From the NCBI GenBank assembly GCA_020723285.1, contig DYJE01000002.1, positions 124,001-188,000 on the forward strand: 64,000 nucleotides of DNA, written 5' to 3'. The position numbers and the translations under genes were made by a program. Of the stretch, positions 53,152 to 61,509 are shown piece after piece (position 1 is the stretch's first letter; every line of letters begins with the position of its first letter). The stretch comes from Desulforapulum autotrophicum. GTDB lineage: Bacteria > Desulfobacterota > Desulfobacteria > Desulfobacterales > Desulfolunaceae. The notes below the pieces were generated by a model. The model had not been told where the DNA came from, searched no databases, and saw only the letters and a program-made list of their open reading frames with translations.

Positions 53152-54816
53152 CTAAAATACACAGGATGACACAAAACACCCGTTGTTTTCAGAATCCGAA
53201 CCACTGATTGTCCCGGTTTGTGCTCCGTCTTCAATTGAACTTGTCAAATCGATACCACCTGAAATTTCGACCGGAACATGGTCTTCTTCCGAAGAATAAT
53301 TCACCAGTGTGAGAACCACCTCATCGGTTTGGGATGAAGTAAAATTCTCCACATTCACGTAGCCGTCGTTATCGGTGTTCAGATTGACAGGGATTTCCAT
53401 GAAAGTTCCGTCAAGGTTTTTAACAGTGACAGCGGCCTGGATTTTTTTTCCTGAAGGTCCGTTGACTTCGATCAGAAGGCTGGAATCGGCGATTGTTTTT
53501 CCTGGCAGATACTTATAATACGCGGCTGAAAGATGATCCAGGATAGCCGTGGTGTTTAAAATAAGGCTGGCCGTTTCCGGTGTGATATTCAGTGTCTGGC
53601 CTCCGGAGTTTGAAATAAAGATTTCATCGTAAACATCCGCATCCGGATAAAACCCGTCCTGACTGTAGTTTTTCAGGGCAAAATCCGTGAACGTTTCTCG
53701 GAGAGACGACTGGTTAACCGACAGGGCGGACGTAATCGCATCGATACCGTCATCCGTCAGTTCGAGATAATTCCAGACGTGTTTCACCACGTCCTCACCC
53801 CACAACAGGGACATGTAATTCAAGAAAATCCACGAATTATAGATCTGATAGTCTTCATCGTCCAGGGATATGTAGGGCATGGAAAAAAAACCCTCATACC
53901 CGTTCAGGTACTGGATGTTGTCAGGTATGTTCGGGTATACAAGACTTTCCGCCCAGCATGATGTGGCTTCCATGATCCAGATGTCTGCGTAGCTGTTGAT
54001 GCTGAACTGAACGGTATGATGAAACTCATGGGCCACAGTCACCCGCATGGCGTCAAGTGCTGAAATGGACGATGTTTCAAACTCTTGGAAATCATTATCA
54101 AGGACGATGTATGCAGGGCACACCGGATTGTCTGCTAACAGTGTGGTATAACCGTATAACCCGTAGTCACCGCAATTCATCAGGTATACATCTCGTTTTC
54201 CGTCCCCGCCATTGTCGCTGAGCCCTGAGTCGGAAACCGGTGGAGCAAATCCGAGATCATTCACTATGGCGGTGTACGAAGTTTCAAACGCTTTGGCGAC
54301 TTCCTCCACAAACGCCCATTGAGACGTGTGAACATGGCCGCCCGTGTCGGGATTGCTATGGGTCACATACCAGAACGTAAACTTGTTGGCTGTGTTCGGG
54401 TATGCCGAGCCTGACGGGGTAAATTTTAAAACTTCGGACGGGAGATAAAATGGCGTGGAAGCGCTCCAGGGCCAGACATCGTCGTCATTATCCGGTCGCA
54501 TTAAAAAACGGTCTACAACATTTCTGGATTCATCGCTGTAGAACATGTAGTTCTGTATCGCTTCCTTGAGAAGCGGGGTCAGTGACCGGCCATGAATCAA
54601 ACCGGTGCTTAATTTTTTTGACACAGAATCAGCCGATCCTTTTTTAAACAGGGACTCGATCTGCTGAATCACATAGGTTTCACGGGATATCAGGCCTGTT
54701 TTGTAGAGGGTACGAAGTTCCTTTGACGCGATGTTTCCTGTTTCCCCATGACCATAGTTCGATCCATGTAGGAACAACAGGATCAGGAACAAAAAAACAC
54801 GACTCGTTTGTTTCAT
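53152..54816 (-). CDS. Secreted zinc metalloprotease, MXAN_6640-like
   Basis: 554 residues. Sec signal peptide about 1-22. The zinc motif V-A-H-E-F-H-H-T-V-Q with a downstream E-A-T-S-C-W-A-E gives a gluzincin/MXAN_6640-type active site. Upstream of it is the family block G-G-H-V-H-T, D-L-G-F-A-P-P and G-K-R-D-V-Y-L-M. A beta-rich C-terminal domain follows (about 430-530). The protein ends N-N-G-C-F-V-S-S-C-V-F, a Cys-Phe-Val terminus that may act in sorting or lipidation. Such proteases are exported by myxobacteria and other deltaproteobacteria. AAAGG precedes the ATG. It lies 29 bases upstream of the fused flavoprotein gene on -. Confidence 0.78.
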   Translation of the reverse strand: MKQTSRVFLFLILLFLHGSNYGHGETGNIASKELRTLYKTGLISRETYVIQQIESLFKKGSADSVSKKLSTGLIHGRSLTPLLKEAIQNYMFYSDESRNVVDRFLMRPDNDDDVWPWSASTPFYLPSEVLKFTPSGSAYPNTANKFTFWYVTHSNPDTGGHVHTSQWAFVEEVAKAFETSYTAIVNDLGFAPPVSDSGLSDNGGDGKRDVYLMNCGDYGLYGYTTLLADNPVCPAYIVLDNDFQEFETSSISALDAMRVTVAHEFHHTVQFSINSYADIWIMEATSCWAESLVYPNIPDNIQYLNGYEGFFSMPYISLDDEDYQIYNSWIFLNYMSLLWGEDVVKHVWNYLELTDDGIDAITSALSVNQSSLRETFTDFALKNYSQDGFYPDADVYDEIFISNSGGQTLNITPETASLILNTTAILDHLSAAYYKYLPGKTIADSSLLIEVNGPSGKKIQAAVTVKNLDGTFMEIPVNLNTDNDGYVNVENFTSSQTDEVVLTLVNYSSEEDHVPVEISGGIDLTSSIEDGAQTGTISGSDSENNGCFVSSCVF

Positions 54817-54950
54817 ATAAACCTTTTATAATGAGTTCAGAAAAAGCGGCCGAGGATCATCTCAAAAAAGGATGAGTGTTGTTCAAGCTGCTTGTCCTGC
54901 CAGGGGTGACGGGGAAATCCTGAAGGCCTTATTAAACAGTCTTATATCAT

Positions 54951-55805
54951 TTATTCAGTATAGTGACCGGAGCGTCTGAAGAAATCAAGAATTTTCTGCC
55001 TGAATTCTAAATGCTGCGGCATCAAGGCCGAGATGTGATCACCGCCATCAATGGTCACGAGAAGTTTGGGTTCGTTTGCCCGCTCAAACAGTTCGACTCC
55101 GTGATGATACGGAACAATACGGTCTGATGTTCCATGGATGATCATCAGGGGCGTGGGTGAAATGGAGCCGATCATATCCCCGGAATGAAAGGAATCGGTG
55201 GCCATCATGAAAGACAATGGAGTTTTGAACCAGGAGAGCACCGGGATTTCTGCGATTTTATCTCTCACGATCGACCGGTAGGAATAAAAAGAACTGTCGA
55301 TGACCACTGCACGGAGCGCTATATCCCTTCCAAGCGACGCAACGGCAATGGCGTTGGCCCCTCCCAGGCTTTGACCAAGAAAAAAGAGGGATTCTTTATC
55401 CACATCCTTTCGAGACACAACGTAGCGGACCGCTGAAAGGGAATCTTCGTAAACACCCTTTCTGTAGGGGTGCCCTTGGGATTTGCCGTAGCCCCTGTAA
55501 TCGAACATGAACACGTTTAGACCCTGGTATGGGAAAAAGCTGACCATTTTCAGATTTGCCGTGATATTCCCTGCATTTCCATGAAAATGAACCAGAGTTC
55601 CCCAGGCTTTTTCCCTGGCAGGGATAAACCAGCCGTGGAGTTTCGTTCCGTCCATGCTTTCAAAATACACATTTTCGTATGATAGAGCCGCGTCTTCCGG
55701 GGTGAGATACACCTGATCCGTGGGATGATAAAACAGGCTGTTGGCACAACCCGATACTGTGACAAAAACAAGTATCGCTGTTATGAAACGAAAGACGTTT
55801 TTCAT
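54951..55805 (-). CDS. Lipoprotein alpha/beta hydrolase (BEM46/YfhR type)
   Basis: 284 residues. A lipobox V-S-G-C ends the signal near residue 20. Hydrolase motifs are H-F-H-G-N-A-G-N (oxyanion), D-Y-R-G-Y-G-K-S-x-G, nucleophile Ser in G-Q-S-L-G-G, Asp in G-T-S-D-R-I-V-P and His in G-G-D-H. It belongs to the serine hydrolases close to BEM46/YfhR, with unknown lipid or ester substrates. Its start overlaps the histidine phosphatase stop by four bases, making it the last gene of the envelope operon. Confidence 0.9.
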   Translation of the reverse strand: MKNVFRFITAILVFVTVSGCANSLFYHPTDQVYLTPEDAALSYENVYFESMDGTKLHGWFIPAREKAWGTLVHFHGNAGNITANLKMVSFFPYQGLNVFMFDYRGYGKSQGHPYRKGVYEDSLSAVRYVVSRKDVDKESLFFLGQSLGGANAIAVASLGRDIALRAVVIDSSFYSYRSIVRDKIAEIPVLSWFKTPLSFMMATDSFHSGDMIGSISPTPLMIIHGTSDRIVPYHHGVELFERANEPKLLVTIDGGDHISALMPQHLEFRQKILDFFRRSGHYTE

Positions 55806-56485
55806 GGAACCACTACAGGGACAGGGCCTTTTTGATGATTGGCAATAAAAATGCCTCCGTCTTTTTCATAAAGGACCACACCTTCAAGATACTCGATTTT
55901 TCCGTAGGTCTCGTGCGGAAGATTGAGGCCGAATTCCTTGAGGAGATAGACGTTCCAGTCGTGGGAAACCGATACAAGGAGTGTGTTTTTATCCGATTCG
56001 AGAAGGCCGCATGTCAGATACCGGAACATTCTTTCCGACGCCTCTTTGGCGTTCATGAGGATGTCTTCGGAAATTCCACCCTGAATCCAGAGCCTGATGA
56101 ATGATGACACATCCATTTTTTTGACAATGTCCACCACGCGTGCGATATCCCTGACATAAAAAGGTGCCACGGATTTGCTGACCCTGTTGTGTTCCGTCAC
56201 GCCCCCTGCTTTGCTGACAAACCCTTTGTCAATCAGATAGGCTGTTTCAATGCATCGCCCGATATGGCTTGAAAAAAACTTGACGCTCATGTTTTCAGGC
56301 AAGGCCATTCCCAGCTTGAATGCCATGTCCTTTCCCGCATCGGTCAGACACATGAACGGCTCCATGTGAACATCTTCGTGGTAATCTCGTTTGGAATGCC
56401 GGATCATCAGGGACATTCGATGAATCCCCTGCCTGCTCAGATCACGGACAAGCGCCGCTGTCTCCCCCCCGTAGGTTTTTTTCAT
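55802..56485 (-). CDS. Histidine-phosphatase superfamily protein
   Basis: 227 residues. The R-H-S motif near residue 28 (I-R-H-S-K-R-D), R-C-I-E-T-A near the first third and the second catalytic His in V-S-V-S-H-D-W mark the phosphoglycerate-mutase-like (histidine phosphatase) superfamily. R-H-S instead of the usual R-H-G is a common variant. No signal peptide, so it is cytoplasmic. It overlaps msbA and the hydrolase by four bases each, so it is translationally coupled to the lipid A operon; a sugar-phosphate or lipid precursor phosphatase role is inference. Confidence 0.85.
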   Translation of the reverse strand: MKKTYGGETAALVRDLSRQGIHRMSLMIRHSKRDYHEDVHMEPFMCLTDAGKDMAFKLGMALPENMSVKFFSSHIGRCIETAYLIDKGFVSKAGGVTEHNRVSKSVAPFYVRDIARVVDIVKKMDVSSFIRLWIQGGISEDILMNAKEASERMFRYLTCGLLESDKNTLLVSVSHDWNVYLLKEFGLNLPHETYGKIEYLEGVVLYEKDGGIFIANHQKGPVPVVVP

Positions 56486-58257
56486 GATTCCGTTCCTGGT
56501 CGTTCCTCGTCATGGGATGCAAACTGCATGGAATAGAGTTTGTGGTAATCACCTTGCATGTCCAGCAGTTCATCATGAGTGCCTTCTTCCACTATCCTTC
56601 CCCCGGAAAGGACGAGAATTCGATCGGCAAACGTAATGGTGGATAGCCGGTGGGCGATAACGAAGGTGGTCCTGCCCTTCATCAGATTTTCAAGGGCTTT
56701 TTGAACAACTTTCTCAGCTTCGGCGTCAAGGGCTGATGTGGCTTCATCAAGAAGGAGTACGGGTGCGTTTTTCAAAAGAGCCCGTGCAATGCATATCCGT
56801 TGCTTTTCTCCGCCGGAAAGCCTGCTTCCAAGTTCTCCGATGGTGGTTTCGAATCCCTTGGGAAGTTTTTGAATGAAATCGTAGGCGTAAGCGGCTTTGG
56901 CGGCCTCGATGATGTCATCATCGGACGCGTCGTGATTCCCGTAGAATATATTGTTACGGATGGTGTCGTTGAACAGGATGGCGTCCTGTGACACAATGGC
57001 GATCTGTTTTCGAAGAGACGAAAGTGAAATGTGACGGATATCCACGCCGTCGATGAGGATGCGACCGGCGGTCACATCATAAAACCGTGGAATCAGGTTG
57101 ACCAGGGTGGATTTACCGCCTCCGCTCATGCCCACGAGAGCGATCACGTCACCCGGTCTTGCCGTGATATTGATTCCATCGAGAACTGTCGCTTCGCCAT
57201 AGTTGAAACATACATTGTCAAAAAGGATGTCATGGTTGCCTTCTCGGATGATCTCAGGATTGACCGGATCAACAATATCCGATCTCATTTCGATGATGTC
57301 AAACACCCTGTCCACGGCGGCAAGTCCTTCCTGCACGGCGTTGTTCAGCTTGGTGAGTTTCTTGAACGGTTCGTAAAGCAGAAAAACCGCGGTGAGAAAC
57401 GAAAAAAAAGTCCCGGTGGTGGACGTTCCCTTGATCACGCCATGTCCGCCGTACCACACGATAAACGCGATACCGAGCCCGCCGCAGATATCCATCACAG
57501 GGGATGACAAGGCCTGGGCTTTGACTTTTTTCATCTCATAACGGAAAAGGGCGTAAGATTTTTTTAAAAACCTTTGGGTTTCGTAATGTTCTCGTCCGAA
57601 AGCCTTGACGATACGGTTTCCGGCAAAAGTCTCGTGGAGGAAAGAACTCATGTCCGCCACGGATTCCTGGGTGCCTGTGCTGACTTTTCTGATTTTCCGG
57701 CCCAGTTTCACGATGGGAAAAAAGGCGATGGGCACCACAACAAAGGCGATGATGGCCATTTTCCAGTCCCGGTAAAAAACAACCACAGTGAGCCCGATGA
57801 TTGAAAACACATGCTCAATGGAACCGGTGACCACATTGGACACCATGTTCTTGATGACGGCCACATCGTTGGTGATCCGGCTCATCAGAACGCCGGTCCG
57901 CTCTTTCTGGAAAAAGCCCAGGGACAGCTCCTGGATCCTGCTGTATAGATCGTTCCTCAGGCTCATGATGATGCTTTGGCCCACATGGTTCATCAGGTAT
58001 TCTTTTCCAAGAACCGCCACGCCGCGAATGATGGACGTGACAATCACCACAATGGGAATGAGCTTCAGCATCAGGTCGTCACGGGCGATGAATATATCGT
58101 CGAGGATATTCTTGATGAGAAAGGCCAGTAGGGCCGTTGTCCATGAAACGACCATCATGCACGCCATGGCCACGAAAAGCTTGAACCAGTTTTTACGGAT
58201 CAGATCAAGGATGTGTTTGTACCGGTTCTGCTTGAAAAATTCAGATATGATTTTCAT
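56482..58257 (-). CDS. msbA: MsbA-type lipid A export ABC transporter
   Basis: 591 residues: a six-helix transmembrane domain (about 20-310) and a nucleotide-binding domain with Walker A G-M-S-G-G-G-K-S-T, signature L-S-G-G-E-K-Q-R, Walker B V-L-L-L-D-E-A-T-S-A-L-D and H-loop A-H-R-L-S. It flips core-lipid A across the inner membrane. Operon position right after lpxI (four-base overlap) supports the lipid A role over a drug exporter. The start is within the lpxI end. Confidence 0.93.
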   Translation of the reverse strand: MKIISEFFKQNRYKHILDLIRKNWFKLFVAMACMMVVSWTTALLAFLIKNILDDIFIARDDLMLKLIPIVVIVTSIIRGVAVLGKEYLMNHVGQSIIMSLRNDLYSRIQELSLGFFQKERTGVLMSRITNDVAVIKNMVSNVVTGSIEHVFSIIGLTVVVFYRDWKMAIIAFVVVPIAFFPIVKLGRKIRKVSTGTQESVADMSSFLHETFAGNRIVKAFGREHYETQRFLKKSYALFRYEMKKVKAQALSSPVMDICGGLGIAFIVWYGGHGVIKGTSTTGTFFSFLTAVFLLYEPFKKLTKLNNAVQEGLAAVDRVFDIIEMRSDIVDPVNPEIIREGNHDILFDNVCFNYGEATVLDGINITARPGDVIALVGMSGGGKSTLVNLIPRFYDVTAGRILIDGVDIRHISLSSLRKQIAIVSQDAILFNDTIRNNIFYGNHDASDDDIIEAAKAAYAYDFIQKLPKGFETTIGELGSRLSGGEKQRICIARALLKNAPVLLLDEATSALDAEAEKVVQKALENLMKGRTTFVIAHRLSTITFADRILVLSGGRIVEEGTHDELLDMQGDYHKLYSMQFASHDEERPGTES

Positions 58258-59075
58258 TGACGTTCGCCCATGGCCACAATGACCATTTTATGTTTGTCGG
58301 CAAAGTCGACCATGTCTTTTTTGTCGAAAACAACGGTTTTGCCCGCTTCGACAACAAGCACTTTAGCGCCTGATTCGAGCATGGTTTCAAGGGTTTTCAA
58401 CCCCACGGCAGGTACGTCGAAGCGCATGTCCTGGGTGGGCTTGCTGACTTTGATCACCACGGCATGACCTTTGCCCAGCAAGCCGCCACGCCGGATGGTT
58501 GCGTCTGTTCCGTCAATGGCTTCAACGGCAAGAACGGAACCCCCTCCCATGACGATGCACTGACCGATATCGAGTCTGCCTATCTCTTTGGCGAGAATGA
58601 ACCCAGTTTCCATATCCGCCATTTGGGATTTGCCGGGTTTTGTTTTTGTCCAGCAGCCTTGTTCGGCAAGGATCTCAGGAACAAATTCTGTCGATGATCG
58701 GACCATGATGCCTTCCTTTTCAAGAAAATCGGCAAAAATCCTCAGGACGCCGTCATCATGGGTGTGGCGCATGGTTGCAAGCAGCATCACCGCTTTGATG
58801 TCCGGCCGGATATCGGAAAAAATTCTCGTTTTTTTAATTCCACCCACCATCACGGCTGAACAAACGTTGTTCCGTTTGAAAAAACCGATCAGCTTTCCAA
58901 CCTGCCCGAGATGAAGCCAGGCCGTTTCACTGGCAAGGGATTCAATGGAAGCATCCGCTTCATTTCGAATGGCGGCGACATAAACATGAAATCCTTTTTC
59001 CCTGGCCGCGTTAGCGAAAACAAGCGGAAACTGACCGTTCCCCGCGATAAGCCCGATGTTCAGCGATTCAGGCAT
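58254..59075 (-). CDS. lpxI: UDP-2,3-diacylglucosamine pyrophosphatase LpxI (DUF1009)
   Basis: 273 residues. The N-terminus G-L-I-A-G-N-G-Q-F-P and the following pattern, G-G-I-K-K-T-R-I-F, D-D-G-V-L-R and the late E-A-I-D-G-T-D-A match LpxI, which hydrolyses UDP-2,3-diacylglucosamine to lipid X by attacking the alpha-phosphate. It replaces LpxH in many alpha- and deltaproteobacteria. It overlaps lpxA by one base and msbA by four, so it is coupled on both sides. Confidence 0.93.
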   Translation of the reverse strand: MPESLNIGLIAGNGQFPLVFANAAREKGFHVYVAAIRNEADASIESLASETAWLHLGQVGKLIGFFKRNNVCSAVMVGGIKKTRIFSDIRPDIKAVMLLATMRHTHDDGVLRIFADFLEKEGIMVRSSTEFVPEILAEQGCWTKTKPGKSQMADMETGFILAKEIGRLDIGQCIVMGGGSVLAVEAIDGTDATIRRGGLLGKGHAVVIKVSKPTQDMRFDVPAVGLKTLETMLESGAKVLVVEAGKTVVFDKKDMVDFADKHKMVIVAMGERQ

Positions 59076-59866
59076 TAACGGGTCACGCCACGGCTTGAAG
59101 ATTTGATGAAATCGACAAATTCAACAACCTCGGGAAGCTGTTCAACACCGGCTTTCACACGTTCCACGGCTTCGTTTGTGGTCAGGCCGATGCGGAAGAA
59201 AATCCGGTAGACTTTTTTTAACGCAGTCAGGGCTTCCGGTGAAAAATGATGGCGCTCAAGACCCACTTTGTTCAGGCCGTGAAGTTTCGCCCTGTCTCCC
59301 GCAGCGATGACAAAGGGAGGGACGTCTTTGACCACAGCGGACTTGCCGCCGATGTACGAATAATTTCCAACCCTTACAAACTGATGAATGGCCACGAGAC
59401 CGCCAACGGTGACATAGTCGCCAAGGATAATATGCCCGGCAAGCGTTGAACCGTTAGCCAGAATCACACGTTTCCCTGTTTTACAATCATGGGCCACATG
59501 GACATACGCCATCAGGTAGTTTTCTTCACCGACTTCCGTGATACCACCGCCAACGCCTGTGCCGCGGTTGATGGTGGCGAACTCGCGGATCACCGTTCCG
59601 CGGCCGATCTTAAGCACGGTTTTTTCCCCGTGGAATTTAAGATCCTGGGGTGCAGCACCTACGGAAGCGTATTGAAATATGGTGCAGTTTGCACCGATGG
59701 TGACATAGGGGTCAATGACCACATGGGAAGCGATGGTGGTTCCGTCACCGATTTCCGTATCGTTTTTAATGACGGAAAACGCCCCGATGGTTACACCCTC
59801 TCCGATTTTAGCCGACGGATCGACGATGGCCGTCGGATGGATCGTCACACCAGTTGTCATAATCAA
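59075..59866 (-). CDS. lpxA: Acyl-ACP-UDP-GlcNAc O-acyltransferase
   Basis: 263 residues, normal length. A left-handed beta-helix of hexapeptide repeats (P-S-A-K-I-G-E-G-V-T-I-G-A-F) with the catalytic His in V-A-H-D-C-K and a C-terminal helical domain (L-H-G-L-N-K-V-G-L-E-R-H). It adds the 3-OH acyl chain to UDP-GlcNAc, the first lipid A step. It overlaps lpxD by four bases. fabZ, often between lpxD and lpxA, is absent here. Confidence 0.95.
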   Translation of the reverse strand: MIMTTGVTIHPTAIVDPSAKIGEGVTIGAFSVIKNDTEIGDGTTIASHVVIDPYVTIGANCTIFQYASVGAAPQDLKFHGEKTVLKIGRGTVIREFATINRGTGVGGGITEVGEENYLMAYVHVAHDCKTGKRVILANGSTLAGHIILGDYVTVGGLVAIHQFVRVGNYSYIGGKSAVVKDVPPFVIAAGDRAKLHGLNKVGLERHHFSPEALTALKKVYRIFFRIGLTTNEAVERVKAGVEQLPEVVEFVDFIKSSSRGVTR

Positions 59867-60912
59867 TCTCCTTTGTTTTCAAGAGCATCTATCTTGTTTT
59901 CAAGAGCATCTATCATTTTTTCAAGTTTGCTTAACCGTTTTTTCAACTCAGGGAGTTTCGGAATGACCGTCTGGGATTTAAGCCATTGCTTGTGAGAGAT
60001 GGCGGGTATTCCGGACACCACGTCATGGTCGGCGACAGAATGAATGACTCCGGCCTTGGGGCCGATCACCGCATTGTTTCCAATGATCAGGTGTCCGGCT
60101 ACGCCAACCTGCCCTGCCAGGATGGCATGATCACCGATGACGGTGCTGCCGGCAATCCCAACCTGGGCCACAAGCAGGGTGTTTTCACCCACCACCACAT
60201 TGTGGGCGATATGAACCTGGTTGTCTGTTTTTACGCCGTTTTTGATGACCGTTTCTCCAAACGTTCCCCGGTCAATGCTGTTCAGTGCACCGATTTCAAC
60301 GTCATCCCCTATTCTCACAGTTCCGGTGTGGGGTATTTTCGTGTATTTTTCTCCATCAGGCACAAATCCGTAACCGTCACTTCCGATCACCGATCCGGAA
60401 TGAATTATCACCCGGCTGCCGATAACACAACGGTCCCTCACCGTCACATTGGGATAAACCGTGACATCGTCACCCACCGTCACGTTGTCTCCCATAACCA
60501 CATTGGGAAAAAGAACGACGCGGCTGCCAAGGGTCACATTCTTCCCGAGAACAGTACCGGCATGGAGCTGTACGTTTTCACCCAGGGTGACACGCGGCCC
60601 CACGCACGCCGAGGGGTGTATGTATTCCCTGGTTTCAATGACCGGGTTGAAAAGATGGCCAAGCCTGACAAAAGCCATTCGGGGATTTTCAACATAAATG
60701 ACATGGCCGTTCAACTCACCGGCGTCCTTGGGAACGAGCACCGCACCCGCCTCAGTGGTTTCAATTCTGGAATAGTATCGTGAATCCCCTGCGAACGTGA
60801 TGTCTTTAAGGCCGGCCTGTTCGAATGAAGCGATACCTGTGATAATCCTCTGAGGATCGCCTTTAAGCGTCCCGCAAAGCAGTTTCGCGATGTCTTCAAG
60901 GGTCATGTTCAT
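59863..60912 (-). CDS. lpxD: UDP-3-O-acylglucosamine N-acyltransferase
   Basis: 349 residues from ATG 60912, which has AGAGGA nine bases upstream and fits the family start M-T-L-E-D-I-A; a longer frame to 60951 lacks a site. Residues 1-100 are the uridine-binding domain and about 100-320 the hexapeptide beta-helix with V-H-I-A-H-N. The C-terminal helix carries a duplicated seven-residue unit (I-D-A-L-E-N-K) caused by a 21-base tandem repeat, extending the trimeric coiled coil. It acts after LpxA and LpxC. Confidence 0.95.
   Translation of the reverse strand: MNMTLEDIAKLLCGTLKGDPQRIITGIASFEQAGLKDITFAGDSRYYSRIETTEAGAVLVPKDAGELNGHVIYVENPRMAFVRLGHLFNPVIETREYIHPSACVGPRVTLGENVQLHAGTVLGKNVTLGSRVVLFPNVVMGDNVTVGDDVTVYPNVTVRDRCVIGSRVIIHSGSVIGSDGYGFVPDGEKYTKIPHTGTVRIGDDVEIGALNSIDRGTFGETVIKNGVKTDNQVHIAHNVVVGENTLLVAQVGIAGSTVIGDHAILAGQVGVAGHLIIGNNAVIGPKAGVIHSVADHDVVSGIPAISHKQWLKSQTVIPKLPELKKRLSKLEKMIDALENKIDALENKGD
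59873..59914. repeat. Perfect tandem duplication of 21 bases at the lpxD 3' end
   Basis: Two identical 21-base units (59873-59893 and 59894-59914), in frame within lpxD, adding exactly one heptad to its C-terminal coiled coil. Confidence 0.9.
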
Positions 60913-60913
60913 T

Positions 60914-61441
60914 TTATCGTGTCCTCTGAAATTCAGAATCGTATTCTTCAATGACCTGGGATGTGATATCGGATGCTCCGCCGGAATACATCACCTGACC
61001 TTTGTCGAAGACCACCGACAATCCGTTTCTCTTCGCCACCTGGTCGATCACACGGAACACTTCGGATTTCACACTGGACGACTGACTGGAATTGATTTCG
61101 CGCATCTGACGGCTGAATTTTGACTCGGCGTCTTTCATAGCCTGTGTTTTCGACGCGAGCTCGGTTTTCTTTTTATCACGGATATCCTTTTCAAGGACAG
61201 GGTCAAGTTCCTCAATGCTTTTTTTAAGAGCCGTAATTTCAGATTTCCGGGCCCCCATATCCGACGCCCGTTCATCCTGCTTCAGTTTCAGACGCCGTGT
61301 GGCGTCCTTTCCGGCCACACATTCCCTGATGACCTTCTGAACATCCACCACGCCGATCCTCAAACCCTCGGCATAGATATTTCCGGCGGTAAAACACCAT
61401 GTGATCGCCAAAAATAAGATTAACCAGGAGATACGTTTCAT
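60914..61441 (-). CDS. skp: OmpH/Skp periplasmic chaperone
   Basis: 175 residues from ATG 61441, which follows GAGGGGG at good distance and opens a signal peptide (about 1-25); longer frames lead into bamA. The mature protein begins R-I-G-V-V-D-V-Q-K-V, and a long Lys/Glu-rich helical hairpin follows, then a C-terminal strand G-L-S-V-V-F-D-K-G, as in Skp. It holds unfolded outer-membrane proteins for BamA. Its stop is one base before the lpxD start. Confidence 0.92.
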   Translation of the reverse strand: MKRISWLILFLAITWCFTAGNIYAEGLRIGVVDVQKVIRECVAGKDATRRLKLKQDERASDMGARKSEITALKKSIEELDPVLEKDIRDKKKTELASKTQAMKDAESKFSRQMREINSSQSSSVKSEVFRVIDQVAKRNGLSVVFDKGQVMYSGGASDITSQVIEEYDSEFQRTR

Positions 61442-61509
61442 CTTCACCCCCTCATACAAACGCTGACAACGTTCCTTGAAATATCGATCATAGTGAGCGC
61501 CATGGATTA

